The notes beneath the pieces were generated by a model. That model ran no database searches, was not told the DNA's origin, and saw only the letters and a list, made by a program, of their open reading frames with translations. A stretch of DNA of 64,000 bases from Ruegeria marina. Lineage in GTDB: Bacteria > Pseudomonadota > Alphaproteobacteria > Rhodobacterales > Rhodobacteraceae. Where the stretch lies: positions 1 to 64,000 of the forward strand of contig NZ_FMZV01000005.1 of assembly GCF_900101475.1 (NCBI RefSeq). Direction: 5' to 3'. Made by a program: the position numbers and the translations under genes. Below, piece by piece: positions 1 to 9,017 of this stretch. How positions within the stretch are numbered: position 1 is the stretch's first letter; the number at the start of each line of letters is the position of its first letter.

Positions 1-446
1 GTGGAGAGGTTGAGGGTCGGACGTTGTTGTCGACGTTTTTGCGGGATCATCTTTCGCTGACGGGGACGCATGTTGGGTGTGACACGGGTCAGTGCGGGGC
101 CTGTGTTGTGCATGTTGACGGTGTTGCGGTGAAGTCGTGCAACATGCTTGCCGCGGAGGCGTCTGGGTCTTCGGTCGGGACGATCGAGGGTCAGGCGGCG
201 GCGGACGGGACGCTGAACGCGCTGCAGCAGGCGTTTCAGGATCATCACGGGCTTCAGTGCGGGTTCTGCACGCCGGGGATGGTGATGTCGGCGGCGGCGC
301 TGCTCAAGGACAATCCGCGGCCGAGCGAGGCTGAGGTGCGGGCGCATCTGGAGGGGAACCTGTGCCGTTGCACGGGGTATCACAACATCGTCAAGGCGGT
401 TCTTGCGGCGTCCGGTCAGGACGTGAGCGGGATCGCGGCGGAATAG
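1..446 (+). CDS. coxS: Carbon monoxide dehydrogenase-type small [2Fe-2S] subunit (5' end outside window)
   Basis: Iron-sulfur subunit of a molybdenum hydroxylase. It passes electrons from the Mo-cofactor subunit to the FAD subunit in the cytoplasm. The frame is open from base 3, and the codons before the first TTG already read as family sequence (GEVEGRT), so the gene starts upstream of the window. Two cluster motifs are visible: the plant-type CDTGQCGAC followed by a later Cys, and the C-terminal CGFCTPGM with CRCTGY. About 147 residues are present, so only the first ten or so are missing. coxL follows after 50 bases with a GGGAGGAG ribosome site. Molybdenum hydroxylase subunit: certain. Whether CO is the true substrate is open. 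Confidence 0.93.
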   Translation, partial: GEVEGRTLLSTFLRDHLSLTGTHVGCDTGQCGACVVHVDGVAVKSCNMLAAEASGSSVGTIEGQAAADGTLNALQQAFQDHHGLQCGFCTPGMVMSAAALLKDNPRPSEAEVRAHLEGNLCRCTGYHNIVKAVLAASGQDVSGIAAE

Positions 447-496
447 GCTGACCGAGAATTTTCGGCGAAAATTCTTTTTCTGGGAGGAGACGAGAC

Positions 497-2863
497 ATGC
501 CCAAGGACAGTGGCATCGGGGCGAGTTCGAAACGGCGCGAGGACGTGCGGTTTCTGACGGGCGCCGGCAATTACACCGACGACATCAACATTCACGGCCA
601 GGCTTACGTGCATTTTCTGCGCTCGGACGTGGCGCATGGCCGGATCGTGAGCATCGACACGGCGGCGGCCTCGGCGATGCCGGGGGTGGTGCGGATATTC
701 ACCGGCGCCGATTTCGAGGGGGTGGGCGGTCTGCCCTGCGGCTGGCAGGTGACGGACCGGCATGGCCAGCCGATGGCCGAGCCCGGGCACCCGGTGCTGG
801 CGCAGGGCAAGGTGCGGCACGTGGGCGACCCGATCGCGGCGGTTGTGGCGGACACGGCCGAGCAGGCGCGGGACGCGGCTGAGGCGATCGGTGTGGAGAT
901 CGAGGAGCTTCCGGCGGTTGTCGACATGAAGGCGGCGCTGGCCGGGGACGCGGCCAGGGTGCATGACGATCTGCCGTCGAACCTGTGCTACGACTGGGGT
1001 TTCGTCGAGGAGAACAAGGCGGCGGTGGACGCGGCCTTTGACACGGCGGCGCATGTGACGACGCTGGAGCTGGTGAACAACCGGCTGGTGGCCAACCCGA
1101 TGGAACCGCGGGTGGCGATCGGCGATTATGCGCGGGCGACGGGCGAGTCGACGCTCTACACCACCAGCCAGAACCCGCATGTGATCCGGCTCCTGATGGG
1201 GGCCTTCGTGCTGGGCATTCCCGAGCACAAGCTGCGGGTGGTGGCGCCCGACGTGGGCGGCGGCTTCGGCTCGAAGATCTTCCACTATGCCGAGGAGGCG
1301 TTCTGCACCTTCGCGGCCAAGGCGATCAACCGGCCGGTGAAGTGGACCTCGTCGCGGTCGGAGGCGTTCATGTCGGACGCGCATGGGCGCGACCATGTGA
1401 CCAGGATCGAACTGGCGCTGGACGCGGACAACAATTTCACCGCGATCCGGACCGAGACGCTGGCGAACATGGGGGCGTACCTGTCGACCTTCGCACCCTC
1501 GGTGCCGACCTGGCTGCACGGGACGCTGATGGCGGGCAATTACAAGACGCCGCTGATCTATGTGAACGTGAAGGCGGTGTTCACCAACACGGTGCCGGTG
1601 GATGCCTATCGCGGCGCGGGCCGTCCCGAGGCGACGTTCCAGCTGGAGCGGGTGATCGACAAGGCGGCGCGCGAGCTGGGGGTGGACCCGATCGCGCTGA
1701 GGCGGCAGAACTTCGTGACCGAGTTCCCCTATCAGACGCCGGTCGCGGTGGTCTATGACACCGGCGATTACAACGCCACGATGGACAAGCTGGAAGAGAT
1801 CGCGGACATCGCGGGCTTTGCGGCGCGGCGGGCGGCGTCCGAGGCCAAGGGCAAGCTGCGCGGCCTCGGTGTGAACTGCTATATCGAGGCCTGCGGCATC
1901 GCGCCGTCGAACCTGGTGGGGCAGCTGGGCGCGCGGGCGGGTCTTTACGACGCGGCGACGGTGCGGGTGAACGCCACCGGCAGCATCAGCGTGATGGTGG
2001 GGGCGCACAGCCACGGCCAGGGCCACGAGACGGCGTTTCCGCAGGTGGTGGCCGAGATGCTGGGCATCGACGAGAGCATGATCGAGATCGTGCATGGCGA
2101 CAGCTCGAAGATCCCGTTCGGCATGGGCACCTATGGCTCGCGCAGCCTTGCGGTCTGCGGCTCGGCGATGGTGCGGGCGACCGAGAAGATCATCAACAAG
2201 GCGAAGAAGATCGCGGCGCATCTGATGGAGGCCTCGGAGGCCGATATCGAGCTGAAGGGCGGCCAGTTCACGGTCGCGGGCACGGATAAATCCGTGGCCT
2301 GGGGCGACGTGACGCTGGCGGCCTATGTGCCGCACAACTACCCGCTGGAGGATATCGAGCCGGGTCTGGAGGAGACGGCGTTCTACGACCCATCGAACTT
2401 CACCTATCCGGCCGGTGCCTATGCCTGCGAGGTGGAGGTGGACCCCGAGACCGGCAAGGTGACGGTGGAGCGGTTCAGCGCGGCGGATGATTTCGGCAAT
2501 ATCGTCAACCCGATGATCGTGTCGGGGCAGGTGCATGGCGGCCTGGGCCAGGGGATCGGCCAGGCGCTGCTGGAGAACTGCGCCTATGATCCGGAGACCG
2601 GGCAGCTGCTCAGCGCGTCCTACATGGATTACGCGATGCCGCGCGCCGATGACGTGCCGTTCTACGCGGTGGATCATTCCTGCGCCACGCCCTGCACGCA
2701 CAACCCGCTGGGGGTGAAGGGCTGCGGCGAGGCCGGGGCCATCGGCAGCCCGCCGGCGGTGGTGAACGCGGTGATCGACGCGCTGCAATCGGGCGGCAAG
2801 ACTGTCGCGCATATCGACATGCCGGTGAGCCCGTCGCGGGTCTGGGCGGCGATGAACGGCTGA
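497..2863 (+). CDS. coxL: Form II carbon monoxide dehydrogenase-like large subunit, molybdopterin-binding
   Basis: Catalytic subunit of a xanthine oxidase-family enzyme, 788 residues, the usual CoxL length. The cofactor-binding motif GGGFGSK is at 254-260 and the conserved glutamate of GCGEAGAIG is Glu745. The active-site loop at 370-376 is AYRGAGR, the form II signature. Form I CoxL, the proven high-affinity CO oxidase, has AYXCSFR with the Cu-bound cysteine, which is missing here. The substrate may therefore be CO at low efficiency or an aldehyde or related compound. Gene order S-L-M agrees with form II; form I operons are M-S-L. Start ATG has GGGAGGAG 9 bases upstream. The symbol follows common annotation practice. 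Confidence 0.95.
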   Translation: MPKDSGIGASSKRREDVRFLTGAGNYTDDINIHGQAYVHFLRSDVAHGRIVSIDTAAASAMPGVVRIFTGADFEGVGGLPCGWQVTDRHGQPMAEPGHPVLAQGKVRHVGDPIAAVVADTAEQARDAAEAIGVEIEELPAVVDMKAALAGDAARVHDDLPSNLCYDWGFVEENKAAVDAAFDTAAHVTTLELVNNRLVANPMEPRVAIGDYARATGESTLYTTSQNPHVIRLLMGAFVLGIPEHKLRVVAPDVGGGFGSKIFHYAEEAFCTFAAKAINRPVKWTSSRSEAFMSDAHGRDHVTRIELALDADNNFTAIRTETLANMGAYLSTFAPSVPTWLHGTLMAGNYKTPLIYVNVKAVFTNTVPVDAYRGAGRPEATFQLERVIDKAARELGVDPIALRRQNFVTEFPYQTPVAVVYDTGDYNATMDKLEEIADIAGFAARRAASEAKGKLRGLGVNCYIEACGIAPSNLVGQLGARAGLYDAATVRVNATGSISVMVGAHSHGQGHETAFPQVVAEMLGIDESMIEIVHGDSSKIPFGMGTYGSRSLAVCGSAMVRATEKIINKAKKIAAHLMEASEADIELKGGQFTVAGTDKSVAWGDVTLAAYVPHNYPLEDIEPGLEETAFYDPSNFTYPAGAYACEVEVDPETGKVTVERFSAADDFGNIVNPMIVSGQVHGGLGQGIGQALLENCAYDPETGQLLSASYMDYAMPRADDVPFYAVDHSCATPCTHNPLGVKGCGEAGAIGSPPAVVNAVIDALQSGGKTVAHIDMPVSPSRVWAAMNG

Positions 2864-2868
2864 GACGG

Positions 2869-2919
2869 CCGGGGGGCGCTGCCCCCCGGACCCCCGGGAT
2901 ATTTTCAGCAAGAGGAAAG
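2869..2919 (+). repeat. Intergenic hairpin repeat, copy 1 (diverged)
   Basis: A 7-bp hairpin (GGGGGGC at 2871-2877, GCCCCCC at 2881-2887, 3-base loop) is followed by CCCCCGGGATATTTT and a purine-rich tail. It matches the copy at 44267-44319 in layout and in the CCCCCGGGA-TATTT core, but its tail has diverged. It lies inside the coxL-coxM gap, so it would be transcribed within the operon and could dampen or stabilise the message. Confidence 0.7.
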
Positions 2920-2954
2920 GGCAGGGACCCGGAGCCTCTTGGAGGAGGAGCGAG

Positions 2955-3746
2955 ATGTATAATTTCGAGTTTGAGCGGCCTGGCAGCGTGGCCGAGGCGG
3001 TCGCGGCGCTGGCATCGGAAGGCGCGCAGGCGCTGGGAGGCGGTCAGACGCTGATCCCGACGCTGAAGCAGCGGCTGGCGGCGCCGGAAAAGCTGGTGTC
3101 GCTGGGCGGCATCGCCGAGATGAAGGGCGTCTGCGTCAATGACGACGGCTCGGTCTCGGTGGGCGGCGGCACCCCTCATGCCGAGGTGGCGCGGGCGGCG
3201 GCGGCGCATTACCCGGCGCTGGCGGCGCTCGCGGGGGGGATCGGCGACCCGGCGGTGCGCAATCGCGGCACCATCGGCGGCAGCCTGGCCAACAACGACC
3301 CCTCGGCCTGCTACCCGGCGGCGGCGCTGGGATCGGGGGCGACCATCGTGACCGACCGGCGCGAGATCGCGGCGGATGACTATTTCCAGGGCCTGTTCAC
3401 CACCGCGCTGGAAGAGGGCGAGATCATCACCGGCGTGCGCTTCCCGGTGCCGGAGGCGGCGAATTACCAGAAGTTCGTGCAGCCGGCCTCGCGCTTTGCC
3501 CTGGTGGGGGTCTTCGTGGCGAAATACGCCGATGGCGTGCGGGTGGCGGTCACCGGCGCCTCGGAGGACGGGGTGTTCCGCTGGTCCGAGGCCGAGGCGG
3601 CGCTGAACCAGAGCTTCACCCCCGCGGCGCTGACGGACCTCGCCGTCGACCCCGACGGCATGATCGGCGACCTGCACGGCTCCAAACCCTACCGCGCCCA
3701 TCTGGTCAACGTGATGACCCGCCGCGCCGTCCAGGCCGCATCCTGA
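2955..3746 (+). CDS. coxM: Carbon monoxide dehydrogenase-type medium FAD-binding subunit
   Basis: FAD subunit of the molybdenum hydroxylase, 263 residues, a little shorter than typical CoxM (about 290). Both FAD loops are visible: ALGGGQTLIPTLKQRL near residue 30 and TIGGSLANNDPSACYPAA near 110. It takes electrons from the CoxS clusters to the final acceptor. It lies 91 bases after coxL, with a hairpin repeat between, and has a strong GGAGGAG ribosome site. A terminator follows at once and no coxD, coxE, coxF or coxG maturation genes are seen downstream. Any such genes would be left of the window or elsewhere in the genome. Confidence 0.93.
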   Translation: MYNFEFERPGSVAEAVAALASEGAQALGGGQTLIPTLKQRLAAPEKLVSLGGIAEMKGVCVNDDGSVSVGGGTPHAEVARAAAAHYPALAALAGGIGDPAVRNRGTIGGSLANNDPSACYPAAALGSGATIVTDRREIAADDYFQGLFTTALEEGEIITGVRFPVPEAANYQKFVQPASRFALVGVFVAKYADGVRVAVTGASEDGVFRWSEAEAALNQSFTPAALTDLAVDPDGMIGDLHGSKPYRAHLVNVMTRRAVQAAS

Positions 3747-3775
3747 CCCGGACGCAAAAACAGCCAAAACCGAAG

Positions 3776-3801
3776 GCCCCCGCCCAAAAGCGGGGGCTTT
3801 T
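3776..3801 (+). terminator. Rho-independent terminator of the cox cluster
   Basis: Perfect 8-bp stem GCCCCCGC / GCGGGGGC with a 6-base loop, followed by TTTT, 30 bases after the coxM stop. Confidence 0.88.
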
Positions 3802-3948
3802 GCGACCCACGGGACAAAAGGCAGGCACTTGGCGGCGGAACAAGGGGCGGGGCTGGTGGGTTGTGCCGCCGGGCCTAGGTGGATGACGTAGCCCTTCCTT
3901 TTTCTATCCGACCCTATTTGTCCTGTCTGCCGCAGGCGCACCGGCAAG

Positions 3949-4371
3949 GCGTATTCCCCTGTCAATTGGCCGGGATGGATCGGACCGCAACCGGGGTTCT
4001 GGGCGGAATGGCTGTCTCTGGCCCGGGCACTACGGGTGCCGGTCCTGATCGGGTTCAATGCCGCAGATGCGGTCGCCGAGATCGAACGGATGGGCGACCG
4101 TGGCACGGCTGCTGCCACGCATCAGGCGCTGCACGGCATGTTCGGGGCGCGATTTCCCGCACCGGTTGCCGCGCAAGTCACGCGCTGGAAGCTGGAACGT
4201 CATATGCCTGGCAGTTACAGTTACAAAGCGGTCGGCACCGGGCCGGCCCCGCGTGCAGCCCTGGCCGGGGTCGACTGGGACGGGGCGCTCTGATTTGCCG
4301 GAGAAGCTGCCTCTGCCAGCCATTTCGGCACCGCGCATAGCGCGCTTCTTTCGGGCCAGGCCGTGACGCGT
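3949..4371 (+). pseudogene. Relic of a flavin-containing amine oxidase (C-terminal part only)
   Basis: Reading frame 1 from about 3949 shows the C-terminal third of a flavin monoamine oxidase: VLIGFNAADA near 4036, the GSYSYKAVG stretch near 4212, then GAL, an in-frame TGA at 4291-4293, and in the same frame FAGEAAS and HFGTAHSALLSG, the family's FAD-contacting end. No N-terminal FAD-binding Rossmann motif is present upstream; the space back to coxM is only about 200 bases. The gene is therefore truncated and also carries a nonsense codon. The exact left limit is uncertain. A GTG at 4036 could start an 85-residue peptide, but it would lack any complete domain. Confidence 0.75.
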
Positions 4372-4454
4372 AGCCCTCTCGCCTGCCGCCGAGCTCTGTC
4401 CCGCCCGATCCATTGCGCAAGGCACGGGTGCCAGTGGCATGCGGGCGGCAACAG

Positions 4455-4481
4455 AAAACCCCGCCGGGATGCGACGGGGTT
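4455..4481 (-). terminator. Terminator downstream of infC
   Basis: On the minus strand, AACCCCG and CGGGGTT form a stem followed by TTCTG, 24-50 bases after the infC stop. The U-run is short. Confidence 0.65.
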
Positions 4482-4504
4482 ATTCACGGGAGCCGCTGGC
4501 AGGC

Positions 4505-5053
4505 TCACTTGTTCGGCAGCGGTCCGATCATCATGATCATCTGGCGGCCTTCCATCTTCGGCATGTTCTCTACCTTGCCGATTTCCTTGATGTCTTCGGC
4601 AACCCGCTCCAGCAGTTCACGGCCCAGGTTCTGGTGGGCCAGTTCGCGGCCACGGAACCGCAGCGTGATCTTTACCTTGTCACCGTTCTCGAGGAATTTG
4701 GCGACGCTTTTCATCTTCACTTCGTAATCATGCGTATCGGTGCCGGGACGGAACTTGATCTCCTTCACCTCGATGATCTTCTGTTTCTTGCGCGCTTCGC
4801 TTTCGCGTTTCTGCTGTTCGTACTTGTACTTGCCATAGTCCATGATCTTGCAGACCGGCGGTGTCGCGTTCGGCGAGATCTCCACGAGGTCCAGGCCGGC
4901 TTCCTCGGCGAGGGCCATGGCTTTGGCGGGGTGTACGACACCCACATTCTCTCCATCCGCGCCGATCAGACGAATTTCGGGGGCGCGGATCTTGTCGTTG
5001 ATGCGCGGGCCGGTGTCGCGTTGCGGCGGCGCATTGTGCGGTCTGCGGGCTAT
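4505..5053 (-). CDS. infC: Translation initiation factor IF-3, with ATA start codon
   Basis: IF-3 keeps the 30S subunit free and proof-reads start-codon choice. With the start at the ATA at 5051-5053 the protein is 182 residues, the usual IF-3 length, and begins with the [16 protein letters not shown] N-terminus of this group. An ATG-started reading at 4945 would cut off the first 36 residues, including conserved [16 protein letters not shown]. The ATA is preceded by AAAGGAA with 7 bases spacing, and an in-frame stop lies just upstream, so no in-frame ATG, GTG or TTG can supply the N-terminus. Rare starts (ATT, ATC, ATA) are a known feature of infC and allow IF-3 to repress its own translation. 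A 6-bp inverted repeat (5087-5092 / 5101-5106) lies in the leader. Confidence 0.93.
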   Translation of the reverse strand: MARRPHNAPPQRDTGPRINDKIRAPEIRLIGADGENVGVVHPAKAMALAEEAGLDLVEISPNATPPVCKIMDYGKYKYEQQKRESEARKKQKIIEVKEIKFRPGTDTHDYEVKMKSVAKFLENGDKVKITLRFRGRELAHQNLGRELLERVAEDIKEIGKVENMPKMEGRQMIMMIGPLPNK

Positions 5054-5193
5054 GGGAACATTCCTTTGTTGTTAGCAGAAATTCGAGGCCGGAAAATAGA
5101 CCGGCCCGCGCAGTGTTTCAAGCGGCATCCGCCGGGGAGGCCGGTAAAATACCGCGATACCGGATGGCAAGGTGCTTTTGACCCCGTCCAGCG

Positions 5194-6027
5194 TCAGCCA
5201 ACAAAGGCTTTTTCGATCACGAATTCGCGCGGATCCGAATTTGCGCCCTCGGTCAGGCCGAAGTCTTCGAGAATGGCCTTGATGTCGTGGTTGAAGGCCA
5301 GGCTGCCGCAGACCATGGCACGGTCCGTTTCCGGCTTGATGCCGCCTTCGATGCCAAGATCCCTGAACACTGTGCCGTCCCGGAGCAGTTCGGTGATACG
5401 GCCCATGCGCGGGCTTTTTTCGCGTGTGGTTGTGGGATAGTATCGGATCTTGTCGGCAAAGCCTTCGCCGATCAGTTCGGCCAGCAACTCGTCCTGGCGG
5501 ATCTGCTCGATCAGCTGGCGGCCATATTCCAGCTCTGCCACCTCGCGGCAGGTATGGGTGATGACGATCTCGTCGTAATCCTCGTAGGTCTGCGGTTCGC
5601 GCAGGAGCGAGGCAAAGGGGGCAAAGCCGGTGCCGGTGGCAAAGAACCAGATCCGCTTTCCGGGCAACAGCGCGTCATGCACCAGCGTGCCCACGGGCTT
5701 GGGCCGCAGGATGATCTCGTTCCCGGGCTGGATATGCTGCAACTTCGAGGTGAGCGGGCCATCCTGAACCTTGATCGAGTAGAACTCCAGCTCCTCGTCC
5801 CATGCGGGCGAGGCGATGGAATAGGCACGCAGCAGCGGTTTGCCGTTGTCGCCCAGCAGCCCGATCATCACGAACTCGCCCGAACGGAACCGCAGGCTGG
5901 CGGGCCGCGTCACGCGGAACGAGAACAGCCGGTCGGTCCAGTGTTTCACTTGCGTTACGGTCTGGGCGTCGGGCAGGGTGGGGGCCTTGATGGCGGCGGC
6001 TTCGGTCACGGGTCTCATCTCGGTCAT
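5194..6027 (-). CDS. fpr: Ferredoxin--NADP+ reductase
   Basis: Plant-type/bacterial FPR flavoenzyme, 277 residues from the chosen ATG, moving electrons between NADPH and ferredoxin or flavodoxin. The FAD motif RAYSIASP is followed by the NADP-binding ATGTGFAPF and the C-terminal AMVCGSLAF and FVIEKAFVG, which closely match the Rhodobacter capsulatus enzyme (272 residues) as I recall it. The frame is open to an ATG at 6078, but the extra 17 residues are basic and unlike the family, so 6027 is preferred. Neither start has a strong ribosome site. It lies between infC and the sulfur operon, each separated by hairpins. In this neighbourhood it may supply reducing power, but that is inference. Confidence 0.93.
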   Translation of the reverse strand: MTEMRPVTEAAAIKAPTLPDAQTVTQVKHWTDRLFSFRVTRPASLRFRSGEFVMIGLLGDNGKPLLRAYSIASPAWDEELEFYSIKVQDGPLTSKLQHIQPGNEIILRPKPVGTLVHDALLPGKRIWFFATGTGFAPFASLLREPQTYEDYDEIVITHTCREVAELEYGRQLIEQIRQDELLAELIGEGFADKIRYYPTTTREKSPRMGRITELLRDGTVFRDLGIEGGIKPETDRAMVCGSLAFNHDIKAILEDFGLTEGANSDPREFVIEKAFVG

Positions 6028-6086
6028 TGTTCGTGTCACCGGAGCGGTAATCCGGCGCCTCTCTCTCGTCTTTGACATACATCATG

Positions 6087-6110
6087 AAAAGGGGATTGTC
6101 TCCCCTTTTT
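6087..6110 (-). terminator. Terminator of the sulfate-reduction operon
   Basis: AAAAGGGGA / TCCCCTTTT, 9-bp perfect stem with a 5-base loop and a T-run on either strand. It lies 27 bases past the stop of the DUF934 gene and just before fpr. Confidence 0.82.
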
Positions 6111-6136
6111 GTTAGTACACGAATGAAATTTCGGGT

Positions 6137-6544
6137 TCAGCCGCGCAGGCGGGCCTGATAGTCATGCGCCTGCCAATCGGCGCGCGCCAGCCACTGCTCC
6201 TCGGGCTGACGTTCCGCCAGGGCGGAATCGATCTCGACCTCGTCGAAACCGGCCCGGCGCGCCATGGCATATTGGTCGGCCAGGACATGACCGCGGGCCC
6301 GCAACCGGCCTGTGTACCCGCCCAACCGCAGGGTACGCGCTATGGTAAAGCCGCGCCCATCGGCGAAAGAGGGGAAATCCACCCGGACCATCCGCACCCG
6401 TTCCAACCGCGAAAGCACCGCGTCGGGGTCCGCGTCCGAGGGCACGTCCAGCGCCACCATGTCATTCGCGGCCTCGCCGAGCGGCAGGAAGCCGTCAGTC
6501 CAGTCCTCGGGCTGAAACCCGCTGTCGGTTACGATCACAGTCAT
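6137..6544 (-). CDS. DUF934 protein of the assimilatory sulfur operon
   Basis: 135 residues, DUF934 family by its arrangement GFQPEDW near the N-terminus, FADGRGFTIARTLR in the middle and LADQYAMARRAGFDEVEI near the end. This family is nearly always encoded next to cysH and cysI; its biochemical role is not established. The ATG overlaps the cysH stop by 4 bases (ATGA), which fixes the start and implies translational coupling. Last gene of the operon, followed by a terminator. Confidence 0.88.
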   Translation of the reverse strand: MTVIVTDSGFQPEDWTDGFLPLGEAANDMVALDVPSDADPDAVLSRLERVRMVRVDFPSFADGRGFTIARTLRLGGYTGRLRARGHVLADQYAMARRAGFDEVEIDSALAERQPEEQWLARADWQAHDYQARLRG

Positions 6545-7302
6545 GTCTTTTCTCCGGTGCGGACGAGTTTCCCGTCGATGAAATGGATGCCGCATTCTTC
6601 CTTGGTCTGGTCCCGCCAGCGCCCGGCGCGCGGGTCTTCGCCCGGTTTCACGGGCGAGGTGCAGGGGGCGCAACCGATCGAAGGATAGCCCTGCGCCACC
6701 AGCGGGTGCCGAGGCAGGCGGTTTTCCTCCATGTAGGCGCGCACGTCCTCGGGGGCCCAATGGGCCAGCGGGTTGACCTTGATCCGCCCGGTGCCGTCCT
6801 CGACTTCGAAGAAATCGAGCGCGGCGCGGCTGCCCGCCTGGAACCGCTTGCGGCCGGTGATCCAGCCGTCGTAGCCCGACAGCGCCCGTTGCAGCGGGAT
6901 CGTCTTGCGCAGGGTGCAGCAGGCGTCCGTGTCGCGCAGGCGCAGGGCGCCATAAGGGTCGTCGCGGGCCACATCGTCAGCGTCCGCTCGGATCACGTGG
7001 ACATTGCGCAAGCCGAGGCGTTCGCTGACCTCCTGTTGATAAACAAGAGTTTCCGCAAAGAGCATCTGGGTGTCGATGAACAGTACCGGCACCTGGCGGT
7101 CGATCACTGCGGCCATGTGCAGCAGCACCACCGATTCCGCGCCAAAGCTCGACACCAGTGCAATATGCCCCGCCTCGCGCAGCGCACCGTGCATCACGTC
7201 GGTTGCGCCGTGGTGCTTGTAACGGGCGTTGAGCGCCGCGACCTTGGCGCTGAGCGCGCTCCGGTCACGGCCCAGTTCGGTCTGGATCTCGTCAAGCGGC
7301 AT
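6541..7302 (-). CDS. cysH: Thioredoxin-dependent adenylylsulfate (APS) reductase
   Basis: Reduces adenylylsulfate to sulfite and AMP in the cytoplasm. The 253-residue protein has the PP-loop SSFGAESVVL (51-60), Cys128-Cys129 and Cys211/Cys214, which together form the [4Fe-4S] site of APS-type reductases, and the catalytic ECGIH with Cys237. PAPS-specific enzymes lack the first four cysteines, so APS is the expected substrate. The ATG at 7302 lies 11 bases inside the end of cysI; the frame stays open further upstream but that part only shadows cysI. It works with the sulfite reductase upstream and takes APS from the fused sulfurylase/kinase encoded near 29 kb. Confidence 0.94.
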   Translation of the reverse strand: MPLDEIQTELGRDRSALSAKVAALNARYKHHGATDVMHGALREAGHIALVSSFGAESVVLLHMAAVIDRQVPVLFIDTQMLFAETLVYQQEVSERLGLRNVHVIRADADDVARDDPYGALRLRDTDACCTLRKTIPLQRALSGYDGWITGRKRFQAGSRAALDFFEVEDGTGRIKVNPLAHWAPEDVRAYMEENRLPRHPLVAQGYPSIGCAPCTSPVKPGEDPRAGRWRDQTKEECGIHFIDGKLVRTGEKT

Positions 7303-8956
7303 CGGCACGAGCCTCGGGGTAGAGCGCCGCCTTGAACGGCGCCATGCCGACCCGGCGATAGGTCTCGATAAAGCTCTCCTCGCGATCAAGCCTTTGATCC
7401 AGATAGGTTTCCACGATCCGTTCGATTGCCGGAACAATCTGGTCATAGGCAAAACCGGGACCTGTCCGCTCGCCGATGGTGGCGGTTTCCGTGGCGTCGC
7501 CCCCCAGTGTGATCTGGTAGTTTTCGACGCCTGCGCGGTCGAGGCCGAGGATGCCGATATGGCCAACGTGGTGATGACCGCAGGCATTGATGCAGCCCGA
7601 GATCTTGATCTTGAGCGCGCCGATCTCGTGCTCCAGCTTCAGTTCTTCGAACCGGGTGGCGATCTGTTGGGCGACCGGGATCGAGCGGGCGGTGGCCAGG
7701 GCGCAGTAATCCATGCCGGGGCAGGCGATGATATCGCTGATAAGCCCGATATTCGCGGTACTCAGGCCGTTTTCCTGAAGCGCCTTGAAGATCGCGTGCA
7801 GATGCGCGCGCGGCACATGCGGCAGGATCACGTTCTGCTCGTGGCTGATGCGCAGCTCGTCATAGGCATAGCATTCGGCGAGATCCGCCATCACCCGCAT
7901 CTGCTCCGCCGTGGCATCGCCCGGCGTCGCGCCATGCGCCTTGAGCGAGATGGTGACGATGGCGTGGTCGTCGCGCTTGTGCGCGGCGATGTTGGTATCG
8001 ACCCAGGAGCGGAAGATATTGTCCGTTCTGTACGCGTCTTCAAAGCCGGATTGACCGTTTTGTACAAATTCCGGCGGCGCGAAATGCGCCTTGATCCGGT
8101 CCAGCAGCGCCATGTCGGCACCTTTGAACTGGCCGCGCACCTTGAGGAACCTTTCGTTCACCTTGGCCCGGATCGCGTCGATCCCGTGCTCGAAGACGGT
8201 GATCTTGATGCGCGCCTTGTACTTGTTGTCGCGACGCCCGATCTGGTTCCAGACGCTGACCGTGGCTTCGAGATAGGCGAGCAGATCGTCGAAGGAGACA
8301 AAGGGGCTGAGTTCCTGACCGATCATCGGTGTCCGGCCGAGGCCGCCGCCGACGATGACGCGGGCGCCCAGCACGCCGTCGCGCTCCACCAGTTGCAGGC
8401 CGATGTCATGCGCCTTGATCACCGCGCGGTCATTGGCGCTGCCGGTGATGGCGATCTTGAACTTGCGTGGCATGAACTGGAACTCGGGGTGGTCGGTCGA
8501 CCACTGCCGCAGCAGCTCGGCATAGGGGCGGGGGTCGGCCACCTCATCCGCCGCGGCGCCGGCGAAATGGTCGGCGGTCACGTTGCGGATGGTGTTGCCG
8601 CTGGTCTGGATCGCGTGCAGGCCGACCTCGGCCAGCGCGTCCAGCATGTCGGGCACGTCGCTCAGCTTGGGCCAGTTGTACTGGATGTTCTGGCGGGTGG
8701 TGAAATGGCCATATCCCTTGTCCCAGGTCTCGGCCAGATAGGCCAGTTTCCGCATCTGGGCGCTGTTCAGCGTGCCATAGGGGATCGCCACCCGCAGCAT
8801 ATAGGCGTGCAGTTGCAGATAGAGCCCGTTCATCAGGCGCAGCGGCTTGAACTCGTCCTCGGTCAGCGAGCCGTCGATGCGGCGTTCCACCTGGGCGCGG
8901 AACTGGGCGTTGCGCGCGGCGAGAAAGGCGGTGTCGAACTCGGAATAGCGATACAT
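7292..8956 (-). CDS. cysI: Siroheme/[4Fe-4S] sulfite (nitrite) reductase
   Basis: Six-electron reduction of sulfite to sulfide, 554 residues. Two ferredoxin-like half domains (near residues 45-120 and 330-400) flank the siroheme domains. Cluster ligands are in ACPGMDYC and GCINACGHHH, the C-X5-C and C-X3-C pattern of the family. Starts with MYRYSEFD at 8956; the open frame upstream of it overlaps the DUF2849 gene and is not family-like. No separate flavoprotein CysJ is seen, so reduced ferredoxin is the likely donor, consistent with fpr nearby. Nitrite as substrate cannot be excluded from sequence, but coupling to cysH argues for sulfite. Confidence 0.93.
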   Translation of the reverse strand: MYRYSEFDTAFLAARNAQFRAQVERRIDGSLTEDEFKPLRLMNGLYLQLHAYMLRVAIPYGTLNSAQMRKLAYLAETWDKGYGHFTTRQNIQYNWPKLSDVPDMLDALAEVGLHAIQTSGNTIRNVTADHFAGAAADEVADPRPYAELLRQWSTDHPEFQFMPRKFKIAITGSANDRAVIKAHDIGLQLVERDGVLGARVIVGGGLGRTPMIGQELSPFVSFDDLLAYLEATVSVWNQIGRRDNKYKARIKITVFEHGIDAIRAKVNERFLKVRGQFKGADMALLDRIKAHFAPPEFVQNGQSGFEDAYRTDNIFRSWVDTNIAAHKRDDHAIVTISLKAHGATPGDATAEQMRVMADLAECYAYDELRISHEQNVILPHVPRAHLHAIFKALQENGLSTANIGLISDIIACPGMDYCALATARSIPVAQQIATRFEELKLEHEIGALKIKISGCINACGHHHVGHIGILGLDRAGVENYQITLGGDATETATIGERTGPGFAYDQIVPAIERIVETYLDQRLDREESFIETYRRVGMAPFKAALYPEARADAA

Positions 8957-9017
8957 GTCTGGCTGTCCTTGGTGCAGCCCCGAACCGGGGCCTTTTAAAG
9001 GGGGATGGGACTGGGGC

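Noticed and set aside
416..2911. 831-codon minus-strand frame over coxL
   Set aside because: Arg/His-rich shadow of a GC-rich gene; no family motif, and coxL on the other strand is certain.
4291..4293. TGA as selenocysteine in the amine-oxidase relic
   Set aside because: The residue replaced is a structural Phe, the gene lacks its N-terminal domain, and no selenocysteine insertion hairpin was recognised.
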